64,000 bases of DNA from Pedobacter kyonggii (GTDB taxonomy: Bacteria > Bacteroidota > Bacteroidia > Sphingobacteriales > Sphingobacteriaceae): NCBI RefSeq assembly GCF_004310665.1, contig NZ_SIXF01000003.1, forward strand, positions 63,087 to 127,086, read 5' to 3'. Shown here piece after piece: positions 50,267 through 59,385 of the stretch. The notes under the pieces are model-generated. The model was not told the origin of the DNA. It worked only from the letters and a program-made list of their open reading frames with translations, and ran no database searches. A program made the translations under genes and the position numbers. Each line of letters starts with the position of its first letter. Position 1 is the first letter of the stretch.

Positions 50267-51100
50267 ATGTTGAATCTTAATCCAAGTTTTACTCCGCTAG
50301 GCGAAAATAACTTAATCGAATACAAATCTTTCTTATTTGCGGGTGGCGAACCACACATTAAAATTTCGAACAATTTTGATGTTGCTGCTCCGGTTACCAT
50401 TACGCAAAGAATAAATTCCTTCAATGATTTAGGTATGATCTGTATTACGGTTGATGCCTTGAGAAGAATGGGTGTAAAAGAAATCGAATTTTTTATACCA
50501 TACTTTCCGGCTGCAAGGCAAGATCGGGTGATGATTCCTGGTGAGCCTTTATCGGTGAAAGTTTATACCGATATCATTAATGCCATGGCATTGGCAAGTA
50601 TTACCGTTTTTGATCCGCATAGCGAAGTAACACCAGCCTTGCTCAACAACTGTGTAACAGTTTCCAATCACGAATTTATAAAACAGGTAATTGTAAACAT
50701 TGGAACTGAAGTAAAACTCATTTCTCCTGATGGTGGTGCTTTAAAGAAAATTTATAAGGTATCTGAATTTTTAGGTGGTGCAGAAGTGGTAGAGTGTTCA
50801 AAAAGCCGGGATGTGAAAACAGGAAAACTTTCAGGATTTAAAGTATATGCTGACGATTTAGCTGGTGCCGATTGTTTGATTGTGGATGATATCTGTGATG
50901 GTGGCGGTACATTTATCGGCTTAGCAGAAGCATTAAAAGCTAAAAATGCTGGAAAACTTTATTTAGCGATTAGTCATGGCATATTTAGCAAAGGTTTTGG
51001 CGAGCTGGGCAAATATTTCGAACAGATCTTTACTACGGATTCGATCAAAGAAGTTGATCATGAAGGGGTAACACAGATAAAGCTGGCTGATATTATTTAG
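50267..51100 (+). CDS. Short, divergent Prs-like enzyme (PRPP or ADPR pyrophosphokinase)
   Basis: 277 residues, shorter than the usual 310-315 of ribose-phosphate pyrophosphokinase. It lacks the standard N-terminal 'FSG..NP.LA..IA' opening, but keeps the ATP loop 'YFPAARQDRV' and a PRPP-type loop 'CLIVDDICDGGGTFIGLAEAL', where canonical enzymes have 'VDDIIDTAGT'. In a NAD operon it could make PRPP for the NAMPT-like enzyme. A second possibility is ADP-ribose pyrophosphokinase, as in the phage NARP1 pathway. Genome-wide context is needed to choose. Confidence 0.78.
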   Translation: MLNLNPSFTPLGENNLIEYKSFLFAGGEPHIKISNNFDVAAPVTITQRINSFNDLGMICITVDALRRMGVKEIEFFIPYFPAARQDRVMIPGEPLSVKVYTDIINAMALASITVFDPHSEVTPALLNNCVTVSNHEFIKQVIVNIGTEVKLISPDGGALKKIYKVSEFLGGAEVVECSKSRDVKTGKLSGFKVYADDLAGADCLIVDDICDGGGTFIGLAEALKAKNAGKLYLAISHGIFSKGFGELGKYFEQIFTTDSIKEVDHEGVTQIKLADII

Positions 51101-51171
51101 AATTCCCTTAGATACTTTAGTGTAAGCGGTCGTCACCCTGAATTCATTTCGGGGTCTAAATCATAATAATT

Positions 51172-51585
51172 ATGAAAACGATAAGATTATTCAGACCCGT
51201 TGGGTTAAAAGAAATGGAACTCATTGCTGAAAGCGGCTTTAACGCCTTTCCTCCGAGATTAGCATGGCAGCCTATTTTTTATCCGGTAATGAATCAGCAA
51301 TATGCCGAACAAATTGCTTTGGAATGGAATACTAACGATGAATTTTTTGGTTTTATCGGCATCGTAACCGCTTTTGAAGTAAATGAGGGTTATTTGAAGA
51401 AGTATGATGTTCAAAATGTAGGCGGAGCAGTGCATAACGAACTTTGGATTCCTGCAGAGGAGTTGAACGATTTTAACAGCAACATCAACGGTACTATAGA
51501 AATTGTAAAAGTTTATTTCACTGGTCGATCTACAAAAACAGAAAACTTGGCGTTAAAAAGCAAATTAAAAGAATTTAAAAAATGA
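51172..51585 (+). CDS. Small protein of the 'ADP-ribosylation/crystallin J1'-labelled family
   Basis: 137 residues: 'MKTIRLFRPVGLKEMELIAESGFNAFPPRLAWQPIFYPVMNQQYAEQIALEWN', then 'FFGFIGIVTAFEVNEGYLKKYDVQNVGGAVHNELWIPAEELNDFN'. Such proteins carry that automatic label in databases (from memory), but the true activity is unknown; it is not a full ADP-ribosylglycohydrolase. Its start overlaps nothing; its stop overlaps the macro-domain ATG (ATGA). Confidence 0.6.
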   Translation: MKTIRLFRPVGLKEMELIAESGFNAFPPRLAWQPIFYPVMNQQYAEQIALEWNTNDEFFGFIGIVTAFEVNEGYLKKYDVQNVGGAVHNELWIPAEELNDFNSNINGTIEIVKVYFTGRSTKTENLALKSKLKEFKK

Positions 51586-52103
51586 TTTTAGAACTAATCA
51601 AAGCCGATATAACAGAAATTAGGGCCGATGCTATCGTTAATGCAGCAAACAGTTCTTTGCTTGGTGGCGGAGGGGTAGATGGTGCCATTCATAGAAAAGG
51701 TGGTAAAGCTATTTTAGAAGCTTGCGTAGCCATCAGGAATAAACAAGGGAATTGCAAAACTGGAAATGCGGTAATTACCACGGCAGGCAATTTACCGGCA
51801 AAATATGTGATCCATACGGTTGGACCTGTATGGAATGGTGATAGCGAAGAAAAAAATGCTTTGCTTGCAGATTGTTACCGTAACAGTTTAACCTTAGCAG
51901 TTGAAAATGATGTTAAGATTATTGCTTTTCCAAACATCAGCACAGGAATTTATCATTTCCCTAAAGATAAAGCAGCAGATATTGCCATTGCCACGGTAAA
52001 TAATTTTGCTGAAAAAGAAAAGATAGAAAAGCTAATTTTCATTTGTTTCGACGATGATAATTACCGGCTCTATGAAGAAAAACTTAATCGCATTAAACAA
52101 TGA
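51582..52103 (+). CDS. Macro-domain protein (ADP-ribose phosphatase/deacetylase type)
   Basis: 173 residues, the length of YmdB-type macro domains. 'ADAIVNAANSSLLGGGGVDGAIHRKGGKAILEACVAI' (ADP-ribose loop and catalytic Asn-Asp region), 'GNAVITTAGNLPAKYVIHTVGPVW' and 'AFPNISTGIYHFPKDKAADIAIATV'. Removes acyl or phosphate groups from ADP-ribose (O-acetyl-ADP-ribose, ADP-ribose 1''-phosphate). The latter is the product of KptA/Tpt1 acting with its downstream processing. Confidence 0.88.
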   Translation: MILELIKADITEIRADAIVNAANSSLLGGGGVDGAIHRKGGKAILEACVAIRNKQGNCKTGNAVITTAGNLPAKYVIHTVGPVWNGDSEEKNALLADCYRNSLTLAVENDVKIIAFPNISTGIYHFPKDKAADIAIATVNNFAEKEKIEKLIFICFDDDNYRLYEEKLNRIKQ

Positions 52104-52128
52104 GATGAGTTGTTAACAGAATTACAAA

Positions 52129-52785
52129 ATGAAAATAACAGTAAAAAAATATAAAGAACAAGTAATAGAATGGCCAAAGTCAGGATGTCATATTATGGGC
52201 CAATATGATGATGAAAAAATAATTGTTTATCAAGCTTACCGAAAAGAAATCGGAGAATTTGCAGTCGAGAATCAGTTTTTTGGAGGTGAATTCAGCTTAA
52301 ACCGAATGACGTGGATTAAGCCTAATTTTTTATGGATGATGTACAGAAGCGGCTGGGGAACAAAAGAAGGACAGGAAATTACTTTAGCCATACACCTTAA
52401 AATATCTGCATTCCGTAAGTACCTTGAAAATGCGGTTTATACATCATATGATCAAACTGAGGGTATTTCGCATGACGAATGGAGAGATGAACTGGAAAAT
52501 TCCAATATCAGGTTGCAATGGGATCCGGATCACGACCCTTATGGGGCAAAACAAGAAAGAAGAGCAATCCAGATTGGGTTAAGGGATAATTTCATCCATT
52601 CTTTCGCTAAAAATGATATTTTGTTAATTGAAGATATCAGCGCATTTGTGAAGGAACAACATGAGTTTGTTCAACATCATCAACTGGAAAACTTAATCAT
52701 ACCTGCTGAAAAACCTTTCCTTTTTAACGATGAAACATTGAACAAAAAACTGAAAATCATAAATCAATACGCTCATGGACAATAA
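52129..52785 (+). CDS. DUF4291 protein
   Basis: 218 residues. Conserved start 'QYDDEKIIVYQAYRKEIGEFAVENQFFGGEFSLNRMTWIKPNFLWMMYRSGWGTKEGQEITLAIHLKISAF' and 'LQWDPDHDPYGAKQERRAIQIGLR'. These identify DUF4291, a family I recall from NAD-linked gene neighbourhoods; an ADP-ribosyltransferase-like role has been suggested, but I cannot confirm it here. Its last bases overlap kptA. Confidence 0.78.
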   Translation: MKITVKKYKEQVIEWPKSGCHIMGQYDDEKIIVYQAYRKEIGEFAVENQFFGGEFSLNRMTWIKPNFLWMMYRSGWGTKEGQEITLAIHLKISAFRKYLENAVYTSYDQTEGISHDEWRDELENSNIRLQWDPDHDPYGAKQERRAIQIGLRDNFIHSFAKNDILLIEDISAFVKEQHEFVQHHQLENLIIPAEKPFLFNDETLNKKLKIINQYAHGQ

Positions 52786-53317
52786 AATAACAAAAGGCAT
52801 AAGTAAGCTGCTAAGTTATATTTTGAGACATTCGCCAGAAACCATAGGCTTAGAACTTGACGAGAACGGATGGGCAGATGTAAATGAATTAATTGCCAAG
52901 TTTGACCTTTACGACAGAAGAATAGATTTTGAACAGCTTGACTACATTGTTGAAAATAACGACAAAAAGAGATTTGCCTTCAACGATGATAAAACTAAAA
53001 TAAGGGCAAGCCAGGGGCATTCTATTGCTGTTGAATTAAACTTAAATCAAGTCGAACCATTAGCATACCTGTATCATGGTACAGTTGAAAAGTTCCTGTC
53101 GGATATTAAATTGCAGGGACTGCAAAAAATGGGCAGACAGCATGTGCATTTAAGTGCCGATAGAGAAACGGCCAATAAAGTAGGTGGCAGGAGGGGGAAA
53201 CCAGTTATCCTTACCATTAATAGTGGAGAGATGCACAGAGCAGGCTATAAATTTTATTTATCAGCTAACAATGTGTGGCTTACAGATGTTGTGCCCGCCG
53301 AATATATAACGTTTTAA
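52775..53317 (+). CDS. kptA: RNA 2'-phosphotransferase KptA/Tpt1
   Basis: 180 residues, NAD+-dependent. Transfers an internal 2'-phosphate from RNA to NAD+, releasing nicotinamide and ADP-ribose 1'',2''-cyclic phosphate. Motifs: 'SKLLSYILRHSPETIGLELDENGWADVNEL', 'IRASQGHSI', 'LYHGT', 'HVHLSADRETANKVGGRRGKPVIL', and the Arg-His-Arg-Arg active-site arrangement. The ADP-ribose product would feed the macro domain and NAD recovery. Confidence 0.92.
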   Translation: MDNKITKGISKLLSYILRHSPETIGLELDENGWADVNELIAKFDLYDRRIDFEQLDYIVENNDKKRFAFNDDKTKIRASQGHSIAVELNLNQVEPLAYLYHGTVEKFLSDIKLQGLQKMGRQHVHLSADRETANKVGGRRGKPVILTINSGEMHRAGYKFYLSANNVWLTDVVPAEYITF

Positions 53318-53318
53318 C

Positions 53319-54053
53319 ATGGGCAGAACATTAGTAATAGGTGATATCCACGGGGGATTAAAAGGTTTAGTTCAGTTATTCGAGCGTGCAGAAGTAACAA
53401 AAGATGACAAACTTATTTTCCTTGGCGATTATGTGGATGGATGGAGTGAATCGGCACAGGTGATTAATTACCTGATGCAATTGGAAGAAAACCAGCAATG
53501 TATTTTTATCAAAGGAAATCACGACGCCTGGTGTATCGATTGGTTAGAAAAAGGCATTGTAGATGATGTTTGGTTTGTACATGGTGGGAAATTAACAATC
53601 GAAAGTTATAAAAACATGCCTGATCCAGTGAAGCAAAAACATCTAAATTTCTTTGAGCGCATGAAAGATTACTACGTGGATGAGCATAACAACCTCTTTA
53701 TTCACGCCGGTTTTTCTTCCATGCACGGTCCTGCAAAAGAACGTTATTCTTCCAACTATTCGTGGGATAGAACGCTTTGGGAAATGGCCCTAGCTATGGA
53801 TCAAAGGATCAAAAAAGATTCGGTACTTTATCCTAAACGTTTATTGCTCTATCATGAAATCTACATTGGCCATACCCCAACGCTCTATTATAACATGAAC
53901 GTGCCCATGCACGGTTGTAATGTTTGGAATATCGATACTGGTGCTGCATTTACCGGAAAATTAACCTGTTTGAATATCGAAACAAAAGAATTTTGGCAAA
54001 GCGATATTTTACAAAGCCTATATCCAAGCGAAAAAGGAAGAAATAACATTTAA
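53319..54053 (+). CDS. PPP-type metallophosphoesterase
   Basis: 244 residues. Metal-binding motifs in order: 'GDIHGGLKGL', 'FLGDYVDGW', 'IKGNHDAW' and 'HAGF', 'GHTPT'. Similar to bis(5'-nucleosyl) tetraphosphatase or protein phosphatases of the PPP family. In this operon it may open a cyclic phosphate or act on ADP-ribose phosphates (inference from context). One base separates it from kptA. Confidence 0.82.
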   Translation: MGRTLVIGDIHGGLKGLVQLFERAEVTKDDKLIFLGDYVDGWSESAQVINYLMQLEENQQCIFIKGNHDAWCIDWLEKGIVDDVWFVHGGKLTIESYKNMPDPVKQKHLNFFERMKDYYVDEHNNLFIHAGFSSMHGPAKERYSSNYSWDRTLWEMALAMDQRIKKDSVLYPKRLLLYHEIYIGHTPTLYYNMNVPMHGCNVWNIDTGAAFTGKLTCLNIETKEFWQSDILQSLYPSEKGRNNI

Positions 54054-54070
54054 CTAGAAATATAAAAACG

Positions 54071-55528
54071 ATGAACCCTTTACTATTAACCGACGGATAC
54101 AAAGTAGATCACCGCAGGCAATACCCAGAAAATACCACATTGGTTTATTCTAACTGGACGCCAAGAAAAAGCAGGTTAGAAAACGTAAATCATGTGGTGC
54201 TTTTTGGCTTGCAGTATTTTATCAAAAAATACATCATTGAAGATTTTAACCAGAATTTCTTTAACCAGCCAAAAGAAGAAATTTTAAAGAAATATACACG
54301 CAGGATCAATAATTACCTGGGAGAAAATTTGGTAGGCATACAGCATATAGCTGACTTACACGATCTAGGTTATATTCCAATGGTTTTTAAATCATTACCA
54401 GAAGGTGCCGAAGTGCCTTTGCGTGTACCCATGTTTACCATGTACAATACAAAGTCTGAATTTTTCTGGTTGACCAATTATTTCGAAACCTTATTATCAG
54501 CAGTGGTGTGGCTGCCTTGCAATTCTGCTACCATAGCGAAACAATACCGCGCCATTTTGGATCAGTATGCCGCAGAAACCTCTTCAGTTCCAGAATTTGT
54601 AGATTGGCAGGGGCACGATTTCTCTATGCGGGGCATGGGTGGAATAGAAGCTGCGGTAACTTCGGCAGCCGGACATTTATTAAGTTTTACTGGAACAGAT
54701 ACCATTCCAGCCATCGATTTCTTAGAAGAATATTATAACGCAGATTCAGATAAAGAGTTAATCGGTGGATCAGTAGCTGCTACAGAACACTCTGTAATGT
54801 GTATGGGAACCAGTACCGGAGAACTCGAAACCTTTAAACGTTTGATTTTAGAAGTTTACCCCAAAGGAATTGTATCTATCGTTTCTGATACCTGGGATTT
54901 ATGGAAAGTGCTGACGGAGTATCTACCTGTTTTAAAAGATCATATTATCGCCCGTCCAGGTAAAGTGGTAATCAGGCCAGATTCGGGAGATCCGGTTGAT
55001 ATTATCAGCGGAAATCCAAAGGGCAAAAACGAAAATGAGAAAAAGGGTGTAATCGAGCTGCTTTGGGAGGTTTTCGGTGGAAAAACCAACGACAAGGGAT
55101 TTAAAGAACTGGTACCGCAGATTGGTGCTATTTATGGAGATAGCATCACTACCGAAAGAGCTACACAGATCTGCGAGCGGCTAAAAGCTAAAGGTTTTGC
55201 CTCTACCAATGTTGTTTTTGGCATCGGTTCATTCACCTATCAATTTAATACACGCGATACTTTTGGTTTTGCGATGAAAGCCACTTATGGAGAAGTAGAC
55301 GGCATCGGCCGCGAGATATTTAAAGATCCGATTACTGACGATGGCACAAAGAAATCGGCAAAAGGTTTATTGAAGATTTTTAAAAATGCAGAAGGCGACT
55401 ACGAACTGAAAGATCAATGCAGCTGGGAAGAAGAAGCACAGGGCGAATTGAAAGAAGTTTTCAGAGATGGAAAGTTATTGATCGATTATTCTCTTGCTGA
55501 AATTAGAGAAAGGCTAAAGAATAGTTAA
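54071..55528 (+). CDS. nadV: Nicotinamide phosphoribosyltransferase-like enzyme (NadV/NAMPT)
   Basis: 485 residues, the NAMPT length. 'LLLTDGYKVDHRRQYPENTTLVYSNWTPRKSR', 'DFSMRGMGGIEAAVTSAAGHLLSFTGTDTIPAIDFLEEYY', 'HSVMCMGTSTGELETFKRLI', 'VSDTWDLWKVL', 'GKVVIRPDSGDPVDIISG' and 'GIGSFTYQFNTRDTFGFAMKATY' fit. Makes NMN from nicotinamide and PRPP, or, as the related phage Namat enzyme does, NAD+ from nicotinamide and ADP-ribose pyrophosphate. Last enzyme gene of the NrtR-controlled operon. Confidence 0.85.
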   Translation: MNPLLLTDGYKVDHRRQYPENTTLVYSNWTPRKSRLENVNHVVLFGLQYFIKKYIIEDFNQNFFNQPKEEILKKYTRRINNYLGENLVGIQHIADLHDLGYIPMVFKSLPEGAEVPLRVPMFTMYNTKSEFFWLTNYFETLLSAVVWLPCNSATIAKQYRAILDQYAAETSSVPEFVDWQGHDFSMRGMGGIEAAVTSAAGHLLSFTGTDTIPAIDFLEEYYNADSDKELIGGSVAATEHSVMCMGTSTGELETFKRLILEVYPKGIVSIVSDTWDLWKVLTEYLPVLKDHIIARPGKVVIRPDSGDPVDIISGNPKGKNENEKKGVIELLWEVFGGKTNDKGFKELVPQIGAIYGDSITTERATQICERLKAKGFASTNVVFGIGSFTYQFNTRDTFGFAMKATYGEVDGIGREIFKDPITDDGTKKSAKGLLKIFKNAEGDYELKDQCSWEEEAQGELKEVFRDGKLLIDYSLAEIRERLKNS

Positions 55529-55541
55529 CTTCGCCAAGTTT

Positions 55542-55578
55542 TTAATCGACTGGCTTTTGGCTGGTCGATTAACTTTTT
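55542..55578 (+). terminator. Terminator of the NAD/ADPR operon
   Basis: Nine-base arms ttaatcgac / gtcgattaa, an inner tgg..ctg loop, and CTTTTT after it. Confidence 0.88.
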
Positions 55579-55588
55579 GAAAGATACA

Positions 55589-55993
55589 ATGCAGAACAAC
55601 CCCACATTTAACCATCAGGCTGATATCGTAAATAGTGCCATTAGATTTATAAACGCCTGGTTTAAACAATCGAAGGCTATTACCAACGAACTGAATGATT
55701 TTTTCATTCTCCCAGGTAATAAAATTATTGGTAAGGATGTTATTATTAGTCGGTTAAAAGGTATTTTCGGACGGTCTGATGAATATGTTGGCGGCAGATA
55801 CGATATTATTGATGTTAATTTTGAATTAATGGAAGACGGTAAGGGGATGGGCTTTGTTGAGGGGGTTGCAGGTTATAGAGATGTTATTCAAAAACAATCA
55901 AAAATTGTAAGCGGACCTTTTAAATTGTATTTTGCATTGCATAACGGTGGCTGGAAAATTGTAAATATCGAATTTCCTGGCTTTAGTTATTAA
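55589..55993 (+). CDS. NTF2-like/SnoaL-type small protein
   Basis: 134 residues from ATG 55589 (TTG 55577 rejected because it lies in the terminator T run). Cone-like alpha+beta pattern: 'IVNSAIRFINAWFKQSKAITNELNDFFILPGNKIIGKDVIISRLKGIFG', 'DVNFELMEDGKGMGFVEGV' and 'FKLYFALHNGGWKIVNIEFPGF'. The fold suits nuclear transport factor 2-like proteins; function unknown. Confidence 0.65.
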   Translation: MQNNPTFNHQADIVNSAIRFINAWFKQSKAITNELNDFFILPGNKIIGKDVIISRLKGIFGRSDEYVGGRYDIIDVNFELMEDGKGMGFVEGVAGYRDVIQKQSKIVSGPFKLYFALHNGGWKIVNIEFPGFSY

Positions 55994-56038
55994 AACGACT
56001 TTATTACAATAGTAATTCGCCACTTTCCATAATTTTTC

Positions 56039-56046
56039 TATCTTTG
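56039..56046 (+). promoter_or_regulatory. -7 box TATCTTTG for the BatA-type gene
   Basis: Seven bases before ATG 56054; near-leaderless geometry. Confidence 0.5.
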
Positions 56047-56053
56047 GTTTTTA

Positions 56054-58093
56054 ATGAATTTCCTTTATCCGGGCTTTCTTTTTGCACTAATATCGGTTGC
56101 CATCCCGGTTATCATCCATTTATTCAATTTCAGGAAATTTAAAAAGGTTTATTTCTCTAATGTTCAGCTTTTAAAAGAAGTAGAACAACAAAATTCTTCC
56201 AAAGAAAAACTTAAAAACCTGCTTATTCTGTTGTCACGGATTTTGGCAATCATCTTTTTGGTCCTGGCATTTGCCCAGCCTTATATTCCAGCGCACAATC
56301 AAAAAACTACTGCTTTAAACAACGTAGTAAGCATTTATATCGATAATTCTTACAGCATGGAAGCCATTAATAAAGATGGCAACCTGCTCGATGAAGCCAA
56401 GCGGAGGGCAAAAGAACTGGTAAAAGGTTTTGGAATAAACGATCGTTTTCAACTCCTGACCAATAATTTTGAAGGAAAACACCAACGATTGTTAAACGAA
56501 GAAGCATTTTTAAAGGCATTGGATGATGTTAAAATCTCGGCAGCAAACCGTAATCTCCAACAGATATTAAACCGACAGGGGAATGTTTTAACAGGTTCTG
56601 CAAATAAGTATAGCTTTCTGATTTCCGATTTTCAAAAAAATATCTCTACCACCAATAAACTCGATACAAAAGCAGATATTCAATATTCATTTTTGAAACT
56701 GAATGCCAATACGCTTCCGAATGTTGCAATAGATAGCGTTTGGGCACTTTCGCCAAATCATCAGCCGGGAGTAAATGAGCGTTTGGTTGTACAGTTGAAA
56801 AATTACTCCGAAGAGGAAGCAAAAAATATCCCTTTAAAACTCAGTATCAATAACCAGCAAAAAGGATTGGGTGCAGTAAGCATCCCTGCAGGTAAAACAG
56901 TTAAAGATACCCTGAATTTCTCCGGACTGAACGCAGGATGGCAAAAAGGTTTAATCAGCATTAAAGATTTTCCGGTAACCTTTGATGATACACTTTCCTT
57001 CAGTTTTAAGGTAGATGAGAGTTTTCCTGTTCTGAGTATTAACGGAGCCAATGCAGGCAATTACATTAAAGCACTGTTTGCTGCCGATCGTTATTATAAA
57101 CTCACCGAGAATGCCGAAAGCAATGTGAATTATAGCAATTTTGCCAGTTACGGCCTGATTGTGTTGAACGGTTTGAAAAATCCATCAACGGGATTGGCAC
57201 AACAGCTAAAAACCTATCTGAATGCAGGCGGTACGGTGGTGCTTTTTCCTGATTTAGATGCCAATATTCAAACTTATAACTCATTTTTAAGTGGATTATC
57301 GCTTCCTAACATTCAAACGTTAAATACTACCGCTACTAAAGTTGACCAGATTGATCTGCAAAACCCCATTTTTAAGACTGTTTTTGAGGAAATTCCCAAA
57401 AATCTTGATCTTCCAACAGTTTCCCGTTATTATTCTTTTGCAGAAAAAAATACTTCTAACAAGGAAGATATCATGTTATTGCCTGGCAGAAAACCGTTTT
57501 TCTCTAAGTATGGCATAGGTAACGGGCAGGTGTATTTATCTGCTTCAGGGCTTAATACAAGTGATGGGAATTTAGCACGCCATCCGGTTTTTGTACCGCT
57601 GATTTATCGTTTGGCATTGAGTGGAGGAAATGAAATGCACTTATACTACAACCTCGGCAACGATAATACATTGGCGGGTAAAAAGATTACCATGGGTAAA
57701 AACCAAAGCTTAAAAATTACTGCGGATGGTTTCGAAGCGATTCCTGAAATTCGTCAGGCAGATGGCAAAACGCTGATTTACATTGCCGATCAGATAAAAA
57801 ATGCAGGCTTTTATAACCTGAAACTTGCAGATTCGCTACTTGCTGTTTATAGTTTCAATAATGGCAGAACAGAATCTGATATGCATTATTTAGACAAAGC
57901 AGAACTCAATCAGTTGGCTGATAAAGGCAATCTGAAAATATTCGATACCGATAAAGATGCCGTTAAATTAATTGCCGGTGCCAATAAAATCGGGCAGACT
58001 TTATGGAAACTTTGTCTAATTTTGTCGCTGATTTTTATTGCAGCAGAAATTTTGCTCATCCGATTTTTTAACAACACAAAAAAAACAATATGA
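56054..58093 (+). CDS. BatA/VWA-type membrane protein
   Basis: 679 residues. N-terminal 'MNFLYPGFLFALISVAIPVIIHLFNFRKFKKVYFSN' is the BatA membrane hairpin. Second hydrophobic stretch 'LKNLLILLSRILAIIFLVLAFAQPY', then a von Willebrand A-type start 'VVSIYIDNSYSME' (DxSxS). The middle is an Ig-like/class I glutamine amidotransferase-like region ('YGLIVLNGLKNPSTGLAQQLKTYLNAGGTVVLFPD'), ending in a TM ('LCLILSLIFIAAEILLIRFF'). Role in aerotolerance-like (Bat) systems or surface assembly unknown. Overlaps the next gene by 4 bases (ATGA). Confidence 0.78.
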   Translation: MNFLYPGFLFALISVAIPVIIHLFNFRKFKKVYFSNVQLLKEVEQQNSSKEKLKNLLILLSRILAIIFLVLAFAQPYIPAHNQKTTALNNVVSIYIDNSYSMEAINKDGNLLDEAKRRAKELVKGFGINDRFQLLTNNFEGKHQRLLNEEAFLKALDDVKISAANRNLQQILNRQGNVLTGSANKYSFLISDFQKNISTTNKLDTKADIQYSFLKLNANTLPNVAIDSVWALSPNHQPGVNERLVVQLKNYSEEEAKNIPLKLSINNQQKGLGAVSIPAGKTVKDTLNFSGLNAGWQKGLISIKDFPVTFDDTLSFSFKVDESFPVLSINGANAGNYIKALFAADRYYKLTENAESNVNYSNFASYGLIVLNGLKNPSTGLAQQLKTYLNAGGTVVLFPDLDANIQTYNSFLSGLSLPNIQTLNTTATKVDQIDLQNPIFKTVFEEIPKNLDLPTVSRYYSFAEKNTSNKEDIMLLPGRKPFFSKYGIGNGQVYLSASGLNTSDGNLARHPVFVPLIYRLALSGGNEMHLYYNLGNDNTLAGKKITMGKNQSLKITADGFEAIPEIRQADGKTLIYIADQIKNAGFYNLKLADSLLAVYSFNNGRTESDMHYLDKAELNQLADKGNLKIFDTDKDAVKLIAGANKIGQTLWKLCLILSLIFIAAEILLIRFFNNTKKTI

Positions 58094-59346
58094 ATCTCCT
58101 GGTTAAAAATGTAACCGTTGCCGATCCGCAAAGTAAATTCAATAATCAACAATGCGATGTTCGGGTAGAAAATGGTAAAATTAAAAACATAGGTAAATTA
58201 ACTGCCGATAAAAACGAGACTGTTTTTGATGCTCAGGGTGCTTTCTTAACGCCAGGTTTTTTCGATCTAAACTGTGTAGCAGGCGATCCGGGTTTCGAAA
58301 CCAAGGAAGATATTCAAACATTAACCGCAACTGCAAAAGCTGGAGGTTTTACTGGCTTGGCTTTATTGCCGCAAACCAGTCCGGTTGTGCAGTCAAAATC
58401 TCAGGTAGAATACATTGTCAATAAGGCAAAAAACAACTTGGTTGATGTTTTACCTGTTGGTGCCATAAGTCAAAATCGTGAAGCAAAAGAGCTTGCCGAA
58501 CTGTTCGATATGCAACAGGCGGGTGCGGTAGCTTTTTCAGATGGCGATAAGGCCTTGCAAGATGATGGGTTTATGAGCCGTGCATTACAATATGCAAAAG
58601 GTTTCAATGCATTATTAATGGTTTATCCCGAAAATAAATCCATAGCTGGCAAATCGCAGATTAACGAGAGCAAAAACTCTGTGCTGTTGGGCATGAAAGG
58701 TTTACCCGCATTGGCTGAAGAAATGCATATTGCCCGCGATATTTTTCTGGCATCTTATAATGAAACTAAAATCCACATTAGCAATATTTCAACTGCCGGG
58801 GCCGTGGCTTTGATTCGTAAGGCAAAGAAAGATGGCGTTCGGGTTTCGTGCGATGTAACCGCGCATCACTTGGTGTTTACAGAAGAACTTTTAAGCGATT
58901 TTGATAGCAACTACAAGGTTAAACCACCACTTCGCGGAAAAGCAGATGTGAAGGCGCTAATTGCCGGTTTAAAAGACGGAACCATTGATGCTATTACTTC
59001 TCAGCACCGTCCGGAAGAGATCGAATTTAAAAATGTAGAGTTCGAAATTGCCCATTATGGCATTATTGCTTTGCAAACCGTACTGCCATTGTTATTAAAG
59101 GCCGGATTGGATATCACTTTAATTGCAGAGAAATTGGCCATTAATCCACGTAAATTATTAAATTTAGCTATTCCGGTAATTGAAGAAAATGCTGATGCCA
59201 ACTTTACTGTTTTCAATACAACAGAAAAGTGGTTGTATAATGCCACAAGCAATTATTCAAAATCGACAAACAGTCCGTTATTGGGTGCCGAACTTACCGG
59301 GAAGGTAACTTTGGTTTATAATAATAATCAGTACTGGGAGAATTAA
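58090..59346 (+). CDS. Dihydroorotase paralog lacking the metal site (pseudo-DHO)
   Basis: 418 residues, clear amidohydrolase relative of dihydroorotase, but the metal ligands are lost: where HxH should be it has 'FFDLNCVAGDPG' (N61, V63), and the 'TDHAPH' motif reads 'TSQHRPE'. 'VSCDVTAHHLVFTEELL' partly keeps a His. Known inactive dihydroorotase homologs act as structural partners of aspartate transcarbamoylase. Cotranscribed with the BatA-type gene, so a role in the envelope instead is possible. Confidence 0.8.
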   Translation: MNLLVKNVTVADPQSKFNNQQCDVRVENGKIKNIGKLTADKNETVFDAQGAFLTPGFFDLNCVAGDPGFETKEDIQTLTATAKAGGFTGLALLPQTSPVVQSKSQVEYIVNKAKNNLVDVLPVGAISQNREAKELAELFDMQQAGAVAFSDGDKALQDDGFMSRALQYAKGFNALLMVYPENKSIAGKSQINESKNSVLLGMKGLPALAEEMHIARDIFLASYNETKIHISNISTAGAVALIRKAKKDGVRVSCDVTAHHLVFTEELLSDFDSNYKVKPPLRGKADVKALIAGLKDGTIDAITSQHRPEEIEFKNVEFEIAHYGIIALQTVLPLLLKAGLDITLIAEKLAINPRKLLNLAIPVIEENADANFTVFNTTEKWLYNATSNYSKSTNSPLLGAELTGKVTLVYNNNQYWEN

Positions 59347-59385
59347 GGTTGAAGGTTAGAAGGTTGAGGGCATGAGGTTCTTAAC
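59346..59385. repeat. Heptad repeat
   Basis: Heptads ggttgaa, ggttaga, aggttga, gggcatg after the pseudo-DHO stop. Confidence 0.55.
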
